In this document: piece after piece, positions 1-8,851 of the stretch | Position numbering within the stretch: the first letter of the stretch is position 1 | Layout of the letters: every line of letters begins with the position of its first letter | Position numbers and translations under genes: made by a program | Source: an uncultured Dehalococcoidia bacterium | GTDB lineage: Bacteria > Chloroflexota > Dehalococcoidia > Lucifugimonadales > JADFKI01 | Length of the DNA stretch: 64,000 bases | Direction: 5' to 3' | NCBI GenBank assembly: GCA_958295865.1 | Contig: CATQHF010000005.1 | Coordinates: forward strand, 62,001 to 126,000 | Notes under the pieces: model-generated | The model's database searches: none | Seen by the model: the letters and a program-made list of their open reading frames with translations, nothing else | What the model was told of the DNA's origin: nothing

Positions 1-1278
1 TTGGCGCTTATCGACGCCGGCGCTGACATCAATGCGACATCGATGTTGGGGACAACACCTCTGCATCGAGCGGCATTCAATGGTCACACCGAAGCGGCGT
101 TGGCGCTTATCGATGCTGGCGCTAACATCAACGCAAGAGGATCTTTGGATGAGACGCCTCTGCATCGAGCGGCCTGGAGTGATCATACTGAGACGGCGTT
201 GGCACTTATCTCAAGAGGCGCAGAGGTCAACGCAAAAGACGACCACGGTAGGACGCCAGCGGACTACGCTAGGGAAAATGGTCATAGATTAACTGCCGAT
301 GCTATTTCAGCGCAGCATCGTATCCGCGAAGAACGCATACGACGCGAGGAAGAAGAGCGGGCAGAAAGAGAACGACAAGAATACCTCGAATGGGAACGGC
401 AGGCGCAAGCCCGGGCGCGTGCGGAGCAGGAACGGAAAGAGCAGGCAGAGCGGCAATTATCCAATCGCCTGTTTCAGGCAGTCAGGGGCCTTGATAATGA
501 ACTAATGCGAACGCTCATTTTGAGCGGCGCGGATGTCAACGCAAAAGACGCCTCTGGCGATACGCCTCTGCACGTAGCGGCAAGGAGGGGGCATACTGAA
601 ACGGCGTTGGCGCTTATCAACGCCGGCGCTGACATCAACGCAAGAAAATCCTTGGATGAGACGCCTCTACATATAGCGGCAGGGAGGGGACATACTGAAA
701 CAGTTCTGGCACTTATCTCAAACGGCGCGGATGTCAACGCAAAAGACAACTATGGCGGCACACCTTTGCATAGAACAGCAGCGCGGGGGCATACTAAAAC
801 GGTACTGGCGCTTATCGACGCCGGCGCTGACATCAACGCAAGAGGCAGATCATCGAGATTGGATTTCTATACACACACCCCCTTGCATGTAGCGGCAAGG
901 AATGGGCGCACTGAAATAGTCCTGGCACTTATCTCAAACGGCGCGGATGTTAACGCAAAAGACAACTATGGCGGCACACCTTTGCATGGAGCAGCATTTG
1001 AAGGTCATTCCGAAATTGTCGCGGCGCTTATCGACGCCGGCGCTGACATTAACGCAAGAACATCTTTGGATGATACGCCTCTGCACCATGCGGCAAGGAG
1101 GGGGTACACTGAAACGGCGTTGACGCTTATCGACGCCGGCGCAGATGTCAACGCAAAAGACGATGGTGGAAAAACGCCTCTTGACAGTGCCATTGATAGG
1201 GAACATCATCGGACAGCGGCGGTTATTTTAGGTGCCGGAGGCAAGAAAGGAAAGCGAGGCATCTTTGGCTGGTTATAG
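1..1278 (+). CDS. Ankyrin-repeat protein, 5' end cut by the window edge
   Basis: At least 425 residues are visible and the reading frame is open at base 1, so the true start lies upstream. Ten ankyrin units can be counted from the recurring pattern ALIxxGAxxNA followed by TPLHxAAxxGHTE. Three units occupy residues 1-100 and seven lie at about 160-405. Between the two blocks is a long Arg/Glu/Gln-rich stretch (about 103-157) that should form a charged helix or coiled coil. The last 15 residues are basic and glycine-rich (GGKKGKRG). Ankyrin repeats are protein-binding scaffolds; no catalytic domain is visible. The repeats are very similar at DNA level, which suggests recent expansion or conversion. 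No signal peptide can be judged because the N-terminus is missing. The binding partner is unknown. Confidence 0.9.
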   Translation: MALIDAGADINATSMLGTTPLHRAAFNGHTEAALALIDAGANINARGSLDETPLHRAAWSDHTETALALISRGAEVNAKDDHGRTPADYARENGHRLTADAISAQHRIREERIRREEEERAERERQEYLEWERQAQARARAEQERKEQAERQLSNRLFQAVRGLDNELMRTLILSGADVNAKDASGDTPLHVAARRGHTETALALINAGADINARKSLDETPLHIAAGRGHTETVLALISNGADVNAKDNYGGTPLHRTAARGHTKTVLALIDAGADINARGRSSRLDFYTHTPLHVAARNGRTEIVLALISNGADVNAKDNYGGTPLHGAAFEGHSEIVAALIDAGADINARTSLDDTPLHHAARRGYTETALTLIDAGADVNAKDDGGKTPLDSAIDREHHRTAAVILGAGGKKGKRGIFGWL

Positions 1279-1325
1279 AAAATTGTTGGCGAAATATCAC
1301 CGCCAACATGTGACGCTTTTCGATA

Positions 1326-1793
1326 GTGGCGAAACGGTATGCACGTCCTGAACTAGTGCAAGCCTTTCGCCAAGCGTCTTGGGATCTGTATTTCAGGGAC
1401 AATCCCGTTTGCGAACCGCTCGTCTTCGTTAAAAATCCGAATGTCGATTTGGATTCCATACTTGACGGGCAGCCTATACTCAGCCTATACTCTATGCTCA
1501 TTCTGGATAAAGAAGCCCAGACAACTTACACACCCTCTAATTCCAAGGATAATGAGCCTAGCAGAATGTCAGATGTGTTTGAGCGTGTCAAGGAAATACT
1601 AAGTCAGAGACATCGGAGTTTGCCGAACACCCGTAAGGGTGTCAGGGCACTCCAAGGCAAGAGTCATGAGCCTTTTGGCACGGACAAGGTAGCTAGTAGC
1701 TCAAAGTCAGTTGTCAGAAAAATTTGCCGTGAAACTGGCCTTACCTATGCACAACTTGAAGCGCTACTAGATGAACGCGGGCTGGGTACTTAA
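1326..1793 (+). CDS. Hypothetical protein, 155 residues
   Basis: The frame opens with GTG 47 bases after the ankyrin gene and is read on the same strand. No good ribosome-binding site is visible. The protein is hydrophilic with no membrane segment. The C-terminal 35 residues (SSSKSVVRKICRETGLTYAQLEALLDERGLGT) could form a small helical DNA-binding-like or SAP-like unit, but I do not recognise the family. Base composition is less GC-rich than the core genes nearby. It may be co-transcribed with the ankyrin gene. Real-gene status is likely but not certain. Confidence 0.5.
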   Translation: MAKRYARPELVQAFRQASWDLYFRDNPVCEPLVFVKNPNVDLDSILDGQPILSLYSMLILDKEAQTTYTPSNSKDNEPSRMSDVFERVKEILSQRHRSLPNTRKGVRALQGKSHEPFGTDKVASSSKSVVRKICRETGLTYAQLEALLDERGLGT

Positions 1794-1849
1794 CTGACGC
1801 AATCCAAACGACCACGCGATTCAATTCTTTCCATCCCTGTCAGCCGTTG

Positions 1850-1918
1850 TTACAGCCCCATAATCTTGTCCAGTCCCACCGTCAGGCGCTTGCGGTTGGC
1901 GGCTTCGTTGATTGCAGG
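1850..1918 (-). repeat. Partial copy of the dapB 3' end
   Basis: Bases 1850-1918 match 2814-2882, the stop codon and last 20 or so codons of dapB, with about ten mismatches. A shorter piece of the same tail occurs at 2258-2282. These are relics of a tandem duplication that also copied the gene between them. Confidence 0.8.
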
Positions 1919-1942
1919 ATTATGGGGTGTATCACGATGCGG

Positions 1943-2233
1943 TTATTCGAGGTCGTCGCGCTCGTCGGAGGCGTTCTTTGGAGGCTGAGGAGGCTTGCCT
2001 TTGGCGGCGTCCTCATATCCCATTGAGTAGCCCTCAAGTCGCCCTTCTAGTCGTCCCTGCCGTCTCCCCTGCTGGATGAGCAGGCGTCTGTTTTGTTCTC
2101 TGTTTCTTTCGGTGCGCTCTCTAATCCAGTCTGCAATTGCCATTGCGAGCTCCTTTGCTTGCAGAATGCTCCAGGCGATAAAGCCTGCGGCTACGAAGCC
2201 GGTTCCGATGCTTATAACGATGTTTTGCGCCAC
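1943..2233 (-). pseudogene. Truncated duplicate of the neighbouring small membrane protein
   Basis: The 96-residue frame repeats the C-terminal part of the protein at 2309-2794: one membrane segment (VISIGTGFVAAGFIAWSI), the basic stretch, the QG/LEG repeats and the PPQPPK tail. It lacks the first 50 or so residues. The upstream DNA switches from the gene into a dapB-tail fragment, so the natural promoter and start are missing. The QG-rich stretch is shorter than in the intact copy. A shortened protein could still be made from the internal ATG, but a duplication relic is the simplest reading. Confidence 0.65.
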
Positions 2234-2308
2234 AGTGTTCGGCGTGGCTTCGGCTGAGCGGTTGGCGACTTCGTTGATTGCAGGATTATGGGGTGTATCA
2301 TGATGCGG

Positions 2309-2794
2309 TTATTCGAGGTCGTCGCGCTCGCCGGAAGCGGTCTTTGGCGGCTGAGGCGGCTTGCCTTTGGTCGCGTCCTCATATCCCATCGAGTAGCCCT
2401 CGAGCCGCCCTTCCAGTCGCCCTTGTCGTATCCCCTGCTGGATCCCCTGCTGGATCCCTCGCTGGAGTCCCTGCTGGATGAGCAGGCGTCTATTTCGTTC
2501 TCTGTTTCTTTCGGTGCGCTCTCTAATCCAGTCTGCAATTGCCATTGCGAGCTCCTTTGCTTGCAGAATGCTCCAGGCGATAAAGCCTGCGGCTACGAAG
2601 CCGGTTCCGATGCTTATAACGATGTTTTGCGCCACAGTGTTCGGCGTGGCTTCGGCTGAGCGGTAGATGAGTTCCAAAGCCGCTAATGTGGTTGAGATGA
2701 TTGTGCCGCCTATGAGCGTGAGCAGTTGAAACCAGACGCGGTCTTTGCGGTCTATGCCCCAAATGCTTTCACGCTCTTCTCTTCCGTCCATCAT
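2309..2794 (-). CDS. Small membrane protein with glutamine-glycine repeats
   Basis: 161 residues. Two probable membrane segments are visible, at about residues 23-43 (LLTLIGGTIISTTLAALELI) and 57-76 (VISIGTGFVAAGFIAWSILQ). They are followed by a basic cytosolic helix and a tandem series of four-residue units of the type QQG/RQG/LEG at about 107-130, then a polar tail with PPQPPK. The start codon lies 18 bases after the dapB stop, so the gene is probably the second cistron of a dapB operon. Family and function are not recognised. The number of QG units differs from the truncated copy next to it, as expected for replication slippage. Confidence 0.65.
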   Translation of the reverse strand: MMDGREERESIWGIDRKDRVWFQLLTLIGGTIISTTLAALELIYRSAEATPNTVAQNIVISIGTGFVAAGFIAWSILQAKELAMAIADWIRERTERNRERNRRLLIQQGLQRGIQQGIQQGIRQGRLEGRLEGYSMGYEDATKGKPPQPPKTASGERDDLE

Positions 2795-2812
2795 AGTATG
2801 TTTGCCCTTGCA

Positions 2813-3607
2813 TCACAGCCCCATAATCTTGTCCAGCCCCACGGTCAGCCCCTTGCGGTTGACGACTTCGTTGATGGCTAGGGTGACGCCCGGCATGAAG
2901 CTTTCGCGGTTGACCGAGTCGTGGCGGATGGTGAGCGTCTGCCCCAGCGCGCCGAACACGAGCTCATGGTGCGCCACGCGCCCCGGCATCCGCGCGCTGT
3001 GGACGCTGACGCCTTGGTGCGTTGCGCCGCGCGCGCCCTCTATCAGCTCTTTTTCGGACTGCGGCGCGATGAAGCCTCCCGGCTTGCCCTCCAGCGCGGC
3101 GTTGGCGATGGCGAGCGCAGTGCCGGATGGCGAGTCTATCTTCGCTTCGTGGTGCATCTCCGTCAGGTCGGCGTAGTCGAAGAAACGCGACGCCTGTTTT
3201 GCCAGCGCAATCATCAGCACAGCGCCCATCGCAAAGTTCGGCGCGATGATGATGCCTACATCGTGCTCGTTGGCTAGACTTTCGGCTTCCCGATAGATAG
3301 GGTCGGTGATGCCCGTTGAGCCGATGACGATGTTCACCTTGCGGGGAGCCGCCGTGCGTAGCACCGACGCCGCGCCGTCCGCATTCGTGAAATCAACGAC
3401 CACATCCGCGTCCGTCCCGTCCAGCACATCCGCCAGCGTGCCGGATATGGGTATCTCCCCCAGCCCGTCGGGCAGCGCCATAGTGCCCTCGCTTGCCATG
3501 ATGTCGGCCGCTCCGACCGGCTGCATCCCCAGCGTGCCGGTTACGGTCTCCAGCACCTGCTGTCCCATCTTGCCCATAACGCCGTGTACGACAATTTTGA
3601 TAGCCAT
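2813..3607 (-). CDS. dapB: 4-hydroxy-tetrahydrodipicolinate reductase
   Basis: DapB reduces 4-hydroxy-tetrahydrodipicolinate with NAD(P)H in the lysine/diaminopimelate pathway in the cytosol. The 264-residue protein has the N-terminal nucleotide-binding motif HGVMGKMG (residues 8-15), the GSTG motif near 96-99, and the substrate-binding and catalytic region EMHHEAKIDSPSGTA with the His pair at 152-153 and Lys156. Length is normal for the family. The ATG at 3607 is chosen because GGAG lies 8 bases upstream and the family starts at this point; an in-frame ATG six codons earlier (3625) is less likely. The 3' end of the gene has been copied twice downstream. Confidence 0.96.
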   Translation of the reverse strand: MAIKIVVHGVMGKMGQQVLETVTGTLGMQPVGAADIMASEGTMALPDGLGEIPISGTLADVLDGTDADVVVDFTNADGAASVLRTAAPRKVNIVIGSTGITDPIYREAESLANEHDVGIIIAPNFAMGAVLMIALAKQASRFFDYADLTEMHHEAKIDSPSGTALAIANAALEGKPGGFIAPQSEKELIEGARGATHQGVSVHSARMPGRVAHHELVFGALGQTLTIRHDSVNRESFMPGVTLAINEVVNRKGLTVGLDKIMGL

Positions 3608-3727
3608 TATGCGAACTCCATTCACTTACAGGATTGCATCAATTTACCACAATTTCAGGGAATAGAGAAAATGCAGACATCTTTATCTATCTCGATAATC
3701 CCGTTCTATCGATGTCAGCCTACGGTA

Positions 3728-4885
3728 TCACGCGCGGCGCAGCGGCTGACCTCTGCGATATGTTGCAACTCGCCATACCCATTCCGCCGGCCCGAATAGG
3801 AAGCGTCCCAGCCATGCTTGCGACCACCATAGCTGCAACGCCCACACCGCGAAGACGAACAGCAGGATTGCCGCACGGTTCACATTAGCATCGCCAAGCA
3901 GCGCAGTGAGCACGAGAACGCCCAGAATAGTCTGCGTCAAGTAATTCGTCAGCGCCATCCTGCCCGCTGCCCGCAGCCGTCGCTTGAGCCAATCGTCCGC
4001 GCGCTGATTCCACAGGATGATGAGGCTCATATATCCGAGTGAGGCGGGAATTGTCCCCAGCGTGTTCGGAATCTGCCCGATGAACGCCACTTCTCTCGAG
4101 TAGCCGTTCACCGCCGTTACGAGCACTCCCAAAGTGGCGAGCGTCAGTCCAATGGCAAGCCCGATTATGGCGGTGGCGCGGTAGGTCTTTGTGGACAGAT
4201 CGCCATTCATAAATCCAGTGCGGTACAGCCCCGCGCCGATGAGAATCAAGCCGAGTCCACGCAGGAAGTAGCCCAGCAGCACGAAAATACCTATCCCGTC
4301 TTCTGTTTCAATCTCGCCCGGCGTCCAAATGCCTGATAAGGATGCTCCAGTCGTATCGGTGATGTATTGAGCCAGCAATGAGCACGCTACGGACAACGCG
4401 AACACGGCAGCGCCAACGGAAATGAGCGCCTTGTTCGGCAATTTCCGCAAGGCAAGCAGAAAGACGGACGAGATGGCATAAACCATCAGTACATCTCCGT
4501 CCCAGAGCATGAAATGCAGCACGCCGATTGCCAGCAGCAGCGCGTTGCGCCACATGTTCAGCAAGACCGCGCGCCTGCCTCTTGCGGAGGCACGGTCTAT
4601 GAAGAGTATCATTCCCGCGCCGAACAGCAGCGAGAACAGCCCCATGAACTTCTGGTCGACGAAGATCTCGCCGAATACGCCCACCGTCCAGTCGAGCCAT
4701 GTCTCCGAGCCGCCGGCGCTCAGATTTAGGTAGGGCGCCGTGCCGAACTTGAACGATACCGCGTTCATCAGCAGGATGCCCAGAACGGCAACCCCGCGTA
4801 TCAGGTCGAGGCTAGTTATCCGCGCGCGTTCCGATACGGGGCCGGAACCGCTGCCCTGCCGTGTGGTGGACATATCGGAACTCAC
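3728..4885 (-). CDS. DUF418 (YeiB-like) membrane protein
   Basis: 385 residues with about ten hydrophobic segments. The N-terminal RITSLDLIRGVAVLGILLMN (about 22-41) is the signature opening of the DUF418/heparan-alpha-glucosaminide acyltransferase-like family. The C-terminal half carries the family's GRMALTNYLTQT motif. These proteins sit in the cytoplasmic membrane and are thought to move or transfer acyl groups, but no substrate is established. The gene stands alone: about 120 bases separate it from the dapB start, and the pnp gene on the other side ends about 145 bases away. Confidence 0.85.
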   Translation of the reverse strand: MSSDMSTTRQGSGSGPVSERARITSLDLIRGVAVLGILLMNAVSFKFGTAPYLNLSAGGSETWLDWTVGVFGEIFVDQKFMGLFSLLFGAGMILFIDRASARGRRAVLLNMWRNALLLAIGVLHFMLWDGDVLMVYAISSVFLLALRKLPNKALISVGAAVFALSVACSLLAQYITDTTGASLSGIWTPGEIETEDGIGIFVLLGYFLRGLGLILIGAGLYRTGFMNGDLSTKTYRATAIIGLAIGLTLATLGVLVTAVNGYSREVAFIGQIPNTLGTIPASLGYMSLIILWNQRADDWLKRRLRAAGRMALTNYLTQTILGVLVLTALLGDANVNRAAILLFVFAVWALQLWWSQAWLGRFLFGPAEWVWRVATYRRGQPLRRA

Positions 4886-5030
4886 TCCTTCGGCGTCAAT
4901 TCCTTGTTTCTCGCCAAATGCAAAAACGCCGGGTAATCCAACTTGTCGATTACCCGGCGCTTGATGATAAGCCGTATGGAATGCCGCGAAGCCTTACGAT
5001 GAAAGCGGCGTTCGCCAAAAGTGGAGCTTG

Positions 5031-7292
5031 TTAGCGGCGATAGCCGCCTCTGCCGCCGCGGTCGCCTCCACGCTCCCTATCTCGACCGCCGCGGAATCCG
5101 CCCCTGTCTCTGCCGCCTCTATCGTTGCGACCGCGACCGCCGTCGCGCCGATAGCCGCCCGTGCGCGCCGGACGACCGCCGCCGACAGGCTCCCTGCCTG
5201 CTGGGTCGATCTCTTCGTCAGTGAGCAGCGCGCGCCTTGACAGGTTGACTCGCCCGAGGTCGTCAATCTGTATGACGGCTACGGTCAACTCCTGCCCGAT
5301 TTCGACGGTTTCACCCACAGACGGGACGCGCTCATCGGACAACTCGCTGATATGCACAAGCCCATCCTTGCCCGGCAGGACGGTCACGAATGCGCCGAAG
5401 TCCATTATGCGGCTAACCTTGCCAGTGAAGATGTCGCCGACCTTGACCTCGCGCGTGAGGTCATCCACCATCTGCACCGCCTTCTTCGCGGCAGCGCCGT
5501 CAGCCGAACCGATGATAACCGTGCCGTCTTCCTGAATGTCGATGGTCGCGCCAGTTTCTTCGGTGATGCCCCGTATCGTCTTGCCGCCCGGCCCTATCAC
5601 AGTGCCTATCTTGTCCACGGGAACGTTGATTTGCAGCATCCGCGGCGCGAACGGGCTGAGCTCTTGGCGTGTGTCGCCGATTGTATCCTGCATATTGTCG
5701 AGGATGAACAGGCGCGCTTCCTTCGCCTGCTCCAGCGCGTCCTGCACCACAGCGAAGCTGATGCTGTTCACCTTGATGTCGAGCTGAATCGCGGTGATGC
5801 CTTCGCGCGTACCCGCGACCTTGAAGTCCATGTCGCCAACATGGTCTTCCATCCCTTGTATGTCGGTGATGGTCGCGTACTCGCCATCCTCGCCATCTAT
5901 GAGTCCGATGGATATGCCCGCGACAGGCGACTTTATCGGCACGCCCGCGTCCATCAGCGCCAGCGTCCCCGCGCACACGCTCGCCATCGAGGTGCTGCCG
6001 TTCGACCCCAGCGCCTCGCACACGATTCGCAGCGTATAGGGAAACTCTTCCTGGCTTGGCAGAACCGGCGCAATCGCGCGCTCCGCAAGCGCTCCGTGAC
6101 CGACCTCGCGCCGCCCCGGAGAACCGATGCGCCGCACCTCGCCGACCGAGTAAGGCGGGAAGTTGTAGTGCAGCATGAAGCGCTTGGTCTCTTCGGGCGT
6201 CAGAGTGTCCAGCCTCTGCGCGTCGCCCACCGAGCCGAGCGTCGCCACGCCGAGGATCTGCGTCTCGCCGCGATTGAACAGCCCGCTGCCGTGCGCGCGT
6301 GGCAGCAGTCCAACCGTGCTGGATATGGGGCGAATCTCGCGTCTGCCTCGTCCGTCGGGGCGCTTGCCGCCCTCCAGCACATTTCGCTTGAAGGCGTGTT
6401 CAAGCTGTATCTCGAATGCGTCGCGCAGATGGTTGGCTTCGTAGTCATCGCCAAGTTCTGCCGCGACATCCGCGCGCATCTTGTCCAGTTGCTCGTACAG
6501 GTCAACCTTGCCGGTCGATGACGCGAACGCATCCGTCAGCCCGCTGCCAAGAATTGCCGCCAGCTTGTCGTCAAGCTCCGCAGGGTAGGCGAACGAGTCG
6601 TAGTCCACCGATTTGGACTTGCCGATGGCGTCCACCATTTCGTCCTGGAAGTCGATGAACCCCAGGTTAACTTCGTGGGCGCGCTGGATGGCGTCGAAAA
6701 CCACCTCTTCCGGCAGTTCGTTCGCGCCCGCCTCCATCATCGTTACGCCCTCGCGCGAACTTGACACCACGAGGTCCAGTTCGCTCTCTTCCAGTTGGGC
6801 GTATGACGGATTCACCACCAGTTCGCCATGGATATATCCGATGCGCGTGGCTGCGATGGGGCCGGAGAACGGGATGTCCGATATGCTCAGCGCCGCCGAT
6901 GCCGCCGTCATTACCAGCGTCTCGAACGGAGTCTCCATATCTATGGACAGCGGTGTGGCGACAATCTGCACTTCATTGCGGAAGTCGCTGGGAAACAGAG
7001 GGCGTAGCTGTCTGTCCGTCAGCCGCGCCATAAGGATGCCGTGCGTACTCGGACGCCCTTCGCGCCGGAAGAAGCTGCCCGGTATCTTGCCCCTGGAGTA
7101 GAGGCGCTCTTCCACATCGATGGTCAGTGGGAAAAAATCGATGCCCGCGCGCGGTTTGGACATCGTGGCAGTAACCAGCAAGGCGCAATCGCCCTGCTTT
7201 ACCAGCACCGAGCCGTTGGCTTGCAGCGCTAGTTGGCCGCTCTCCATCACGAGCGTGCCGGCTTCATAGGTGTGTTCAAACGAGTTCAGCAT
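5031..7292 (-). CDS. pnp: Polyribonucleotide nucleotidyltransferase (PNPase)
   Basis: A phosphorolytic 3'-to-5' exoribonuclease of the RNA degradosome. Domains in order: first RNase PH domain (about 1-215, with EERLYSRGKIPGSFFRREGR), the helical linker (about 240-315), the second RNase PH domain (about 320-545, PDGRGRREIRPI and RAHGSGLFNRGETQ), a KH domain (about 555-610, GTVIGPGGKTIRGI), and an S1 domain (about 620-690). The last 50 residues are an Arg/Gly-rich tail (RGG type), longer than in most PNPases and likely an RNA-binding extension. The ATG at 7292 follows a GGAGG about 10 bases upstream; a GTG six codons earlier would sit on that site. It follows rpsO, the usual order. Confidence 0.97.
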   Translation of the reverse strand: MLNSFEHTYEAGTLVMESGQLALQANGSVLVKQGDCALLVTATMSKPRAGIDFFPLTIDVEERLYSRGKIPGSFFRREGRPSTHGILMARLTDRQLRPLFPSDFRNEVQIVATPLSIDMETPFETLVMTAASAALSISDIPFSGPIAATRIGYIHGELVVNPSYAQLEESELDLVVSSSREGVTMMEAGANELPEEVVFDAIQRAHEVNLGFIDFQDEMVDAIGKSKSVDYDSFAYPAELDDKLAAILGSGLTDAFASSTGKVDLYEQLDKMRADVAAELGDDYEANHLRDAFEIQLEHAFKRNVLEGGKRPDGRGRREIRPISSTVGLLPRAHGSGLFNRGETQILGVATLGSVGDAQRLDTLTPEETKRFMLHYNFPPYSVGEVRRIGSPGRREVGHGALAERAIAPVLPSQEEFPYTLRIVCEALGSNGSTSMASVCAGTLALMDAGVPIKSPVAGISIGLIDGEDGEYATITDIQGMEDHVGDMDFKVAGTREGITAIQLDIKVNSISFAVVQDALEQAKEARLFILDNMQDTIGDTRQELSPFAPRMLQINVPVDKIGTVIGPGGKTIRGITEETGATIDIQEDGTVIIGSADGAAAKKAVQMVDDLTREVKVGDIFTGKVSRIMDFGAFVTVLPGKDGLVHISELSDERVPSVGETVEIGQELTVAVIQIDDLGRVNLSRRALLTDEEIDPAGREPVGGGRPARTGGYRRDGGRGRNDRGGRDRGGFRGGRDRERGGDRGGRGGYRR

Positions 7293-7321
7293 TAGATAAC
7301 AATCCTCCACGGGGAACGTGA

Positions 7322-7357
7322 GAAAAAAGAGAGTCAGCCCCTACAAAACCTTTGTAG
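7322..7357 (-). terminator. Hairpin between rpsO and pnp
   Basis: On the minus strand a perfect 7-bp stem (CTACAAA/TTTGTAG, 7341-7357, 3-base loop) lies just after the rpsO stop and is followed after about 13 bases by a run of six T (7322-7327). It could be a leaky terminator or an RNase processing site between rpsO and pnp, as known at this position in other bacteria. The distance from stem to T-run makes a simple terminator less certain. Confidence 0.4.
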
Positions 7358-7359
7358 AG

Positions 7360-7623
7360 CTACCTTCTCAGGCCGAGCTTGGCGATAAGCGCCCTATAGC
7401 GGCCTACGTCTTCCCTGTTGAGGTATCTGAGCAATCTCCGCCGTCGACCGACCATCATCAAGAGGCCGCGGCGTGTTGACTCGTCGTGCTTGTGGACTCT
7501 GAGGTGCTGCGTGAGCTGGAGTATGCGAGTCGTGAGTACTGCTACCTGTAATTCGGTAGAACCTGAGTCGTTCTCGTGGGTGCGATGCTCTGCGATTACG
7601 GCTTGCTTTTCAGCCTTATTCAA
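7360..7623 (-). CDS. rpsO: 30S ribosomal protein S15
   Basis: 87 residues, the standard length. S15 binds the central domain of 16S rRNA. The characteristic stretch [15 protein letters not shown] appears here as [16 protein letters not shown], followed by LTQHL and the basic [20 protein letters not shown]. It is the first gene of an rpsO-pnp pair; about 67 bases with a hairpin lie between them. Confidence 0.97.
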   Translation of the reverse strand: MNKAEKQAVIAEHRTHENDSGSTELQVAVLTTRILQLTQHLRVHKHDESTRRGLLMMVGRRRRLLRYLNREDVGRYRALIAKLGLRR

Positions 7624-7782
7624 TCCCTTCTCCCGGGAGTTCCCCTGTCTTTTATGATTTTCCTTCTTCTCACCAGCAAGTGTAGCACAATGCCAATATC
7701 CGACGCAATGAATACACTAATCTCACGCCTTTCGCCGCGCCCCCATCTTTCCCATGCCGTACAGCGTTGTCAGCCCTCAGCG

Positions 7783-8703
7783 TCAGTTTTCCAGTGAGGC
7801 TAGAAAATCGTTGACCGCGCTCTGGAAGCCGGACGGACTATCGCCCATGACGAGGTGCCCCGCGCCTTCGATAGTCGCCAGACGGCTGTTCGGTATCGCT
7901 TGGTGCATCCTGTCGGCGGTGTCCATCGCCACAATGTCGCTCGCGCCGCCGCGCGCCAGCAGAGTAGGGCATTGCAGCGATTCCAGATAGCCCCAAAGCC
8001 GTTTCTCGGTCTCCGCGTCGCTGCCCATGCGACGCCCGGGCCTACGCAGCGCCCGATCGTACTTCCATGTCCACTTGCCGTTGGGCAATTCCTTGAGGTT
8101 GTGCATGATGCTGCCACGGACCTGCTGAGGGTCGCGGCGCGGGTTGTACTTCAGCACGCGCTCCACGAAGGCGTCAACCGAGTCCAGCTCATCGTCCTGC
8201 TGCACGAAGCTGCGGATATTCTGCGTGCCCTGCTGCATATTCTGCGGCGCGGCGTCAACGATGACCAGCGCCCTGACCCTGTCGGGGTTGTTCGCGGCGT
8301 ATGTGAATGAGTTCCTGCCGCCCATGGAAAGCCCCATCAGCACGAAATCGTTCAGCCTCAACTGCTCCACGACCCCCGATATGTCCTGCTGCTGCGTTTC
8401 AGGCGAATAGTCGCCGTCCGCCGCCCAATCGCTATCGCCATGCCCGCGCTGGTCGAGCACGATGACGCGATAATCGTCGCTGAACCCCAGCGCCACGAAA
8501 TCCCACGAATGGCATGTCTGCGCGAACCCGTGCAGCAGCAGCATGGGCGGATTGTCCGGGTTGCCCCATTCGAGGTAATGGAAGCGCATTCCATTGGCGT
8601 TGACGAATTTGTCCTGCGGCGCATTCTCATTGGCGAATTTGACGCCCATAGCGCGCGCCGCGTCGTATAGCGATAGCCCTTGCTGAACTGCCTGTGAACT
8701 CAA
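7783..8703 (-). CDS. Alpha/beta hydrolase
   Basis: 306 residues with the alpha/beta-hydrolase fold: oxyanion-hole motif LLLHGFAQTCHSW (about 55-67), nucleophile elbow GLSMGG with Ser126, a probable acid at Asp256 (ASDIVAMD) and His283 (GAGHLVMGD). There is no signal peptide, so it should be cytosolic. The DQRGHGDSDW stretch and the overall pattern resemble hydrolases acting on small esters or C-C bonds, but the substrate cannot be told. It is a single gene between rpsO and an amidase. Confidence 0.9.
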   Translation of the reverse strand: MSSQAVQQGLSLYDAARAMGVKFANENAPQDKFVNANGMRFHYLEWGNPDNPPMLLLHGFAQTCHSWDFVALGFSDDYRVIVLDQRGHGDSDWAADGDYSPETQQQDISGVVEQLRLNDFVLMGLSMGGRNSFTYAANNPDRVRALVIVDAAPQNMQQGTQNIRSFVQQDDELDSVDAFVERVLKYNPRRDPQQVRGSIMHNLKELPNGKWTWKYDRALRRPGRRMGSDAETEKRLWGYLESLQCPTLLARGGASDIVAMDTADRMHQAIPNSRLATIEGAGHLVMGDSPSGFQSAVNDFLASLEN

Positions 8704-8851
8704 TAGCCTACTCCTACGCTTGCCTGATACCGATTATCTGATAATCCAAACCAACGCGCCAAATCATACACTACCAGCCCTTATTCTATCCATCCCCGTT
8801 TGACCCGACTCCGTTCGTTATGAGTCTGTCGGAGGACGCTCCGCACTTCCC

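Noticed and set aside
5352-6521. Long plus-strand open frame opposite pnp
   Set aside because: A shadow of the GC-rich pnp codons; composition is Arg/His/Ala-rich and meaningless.
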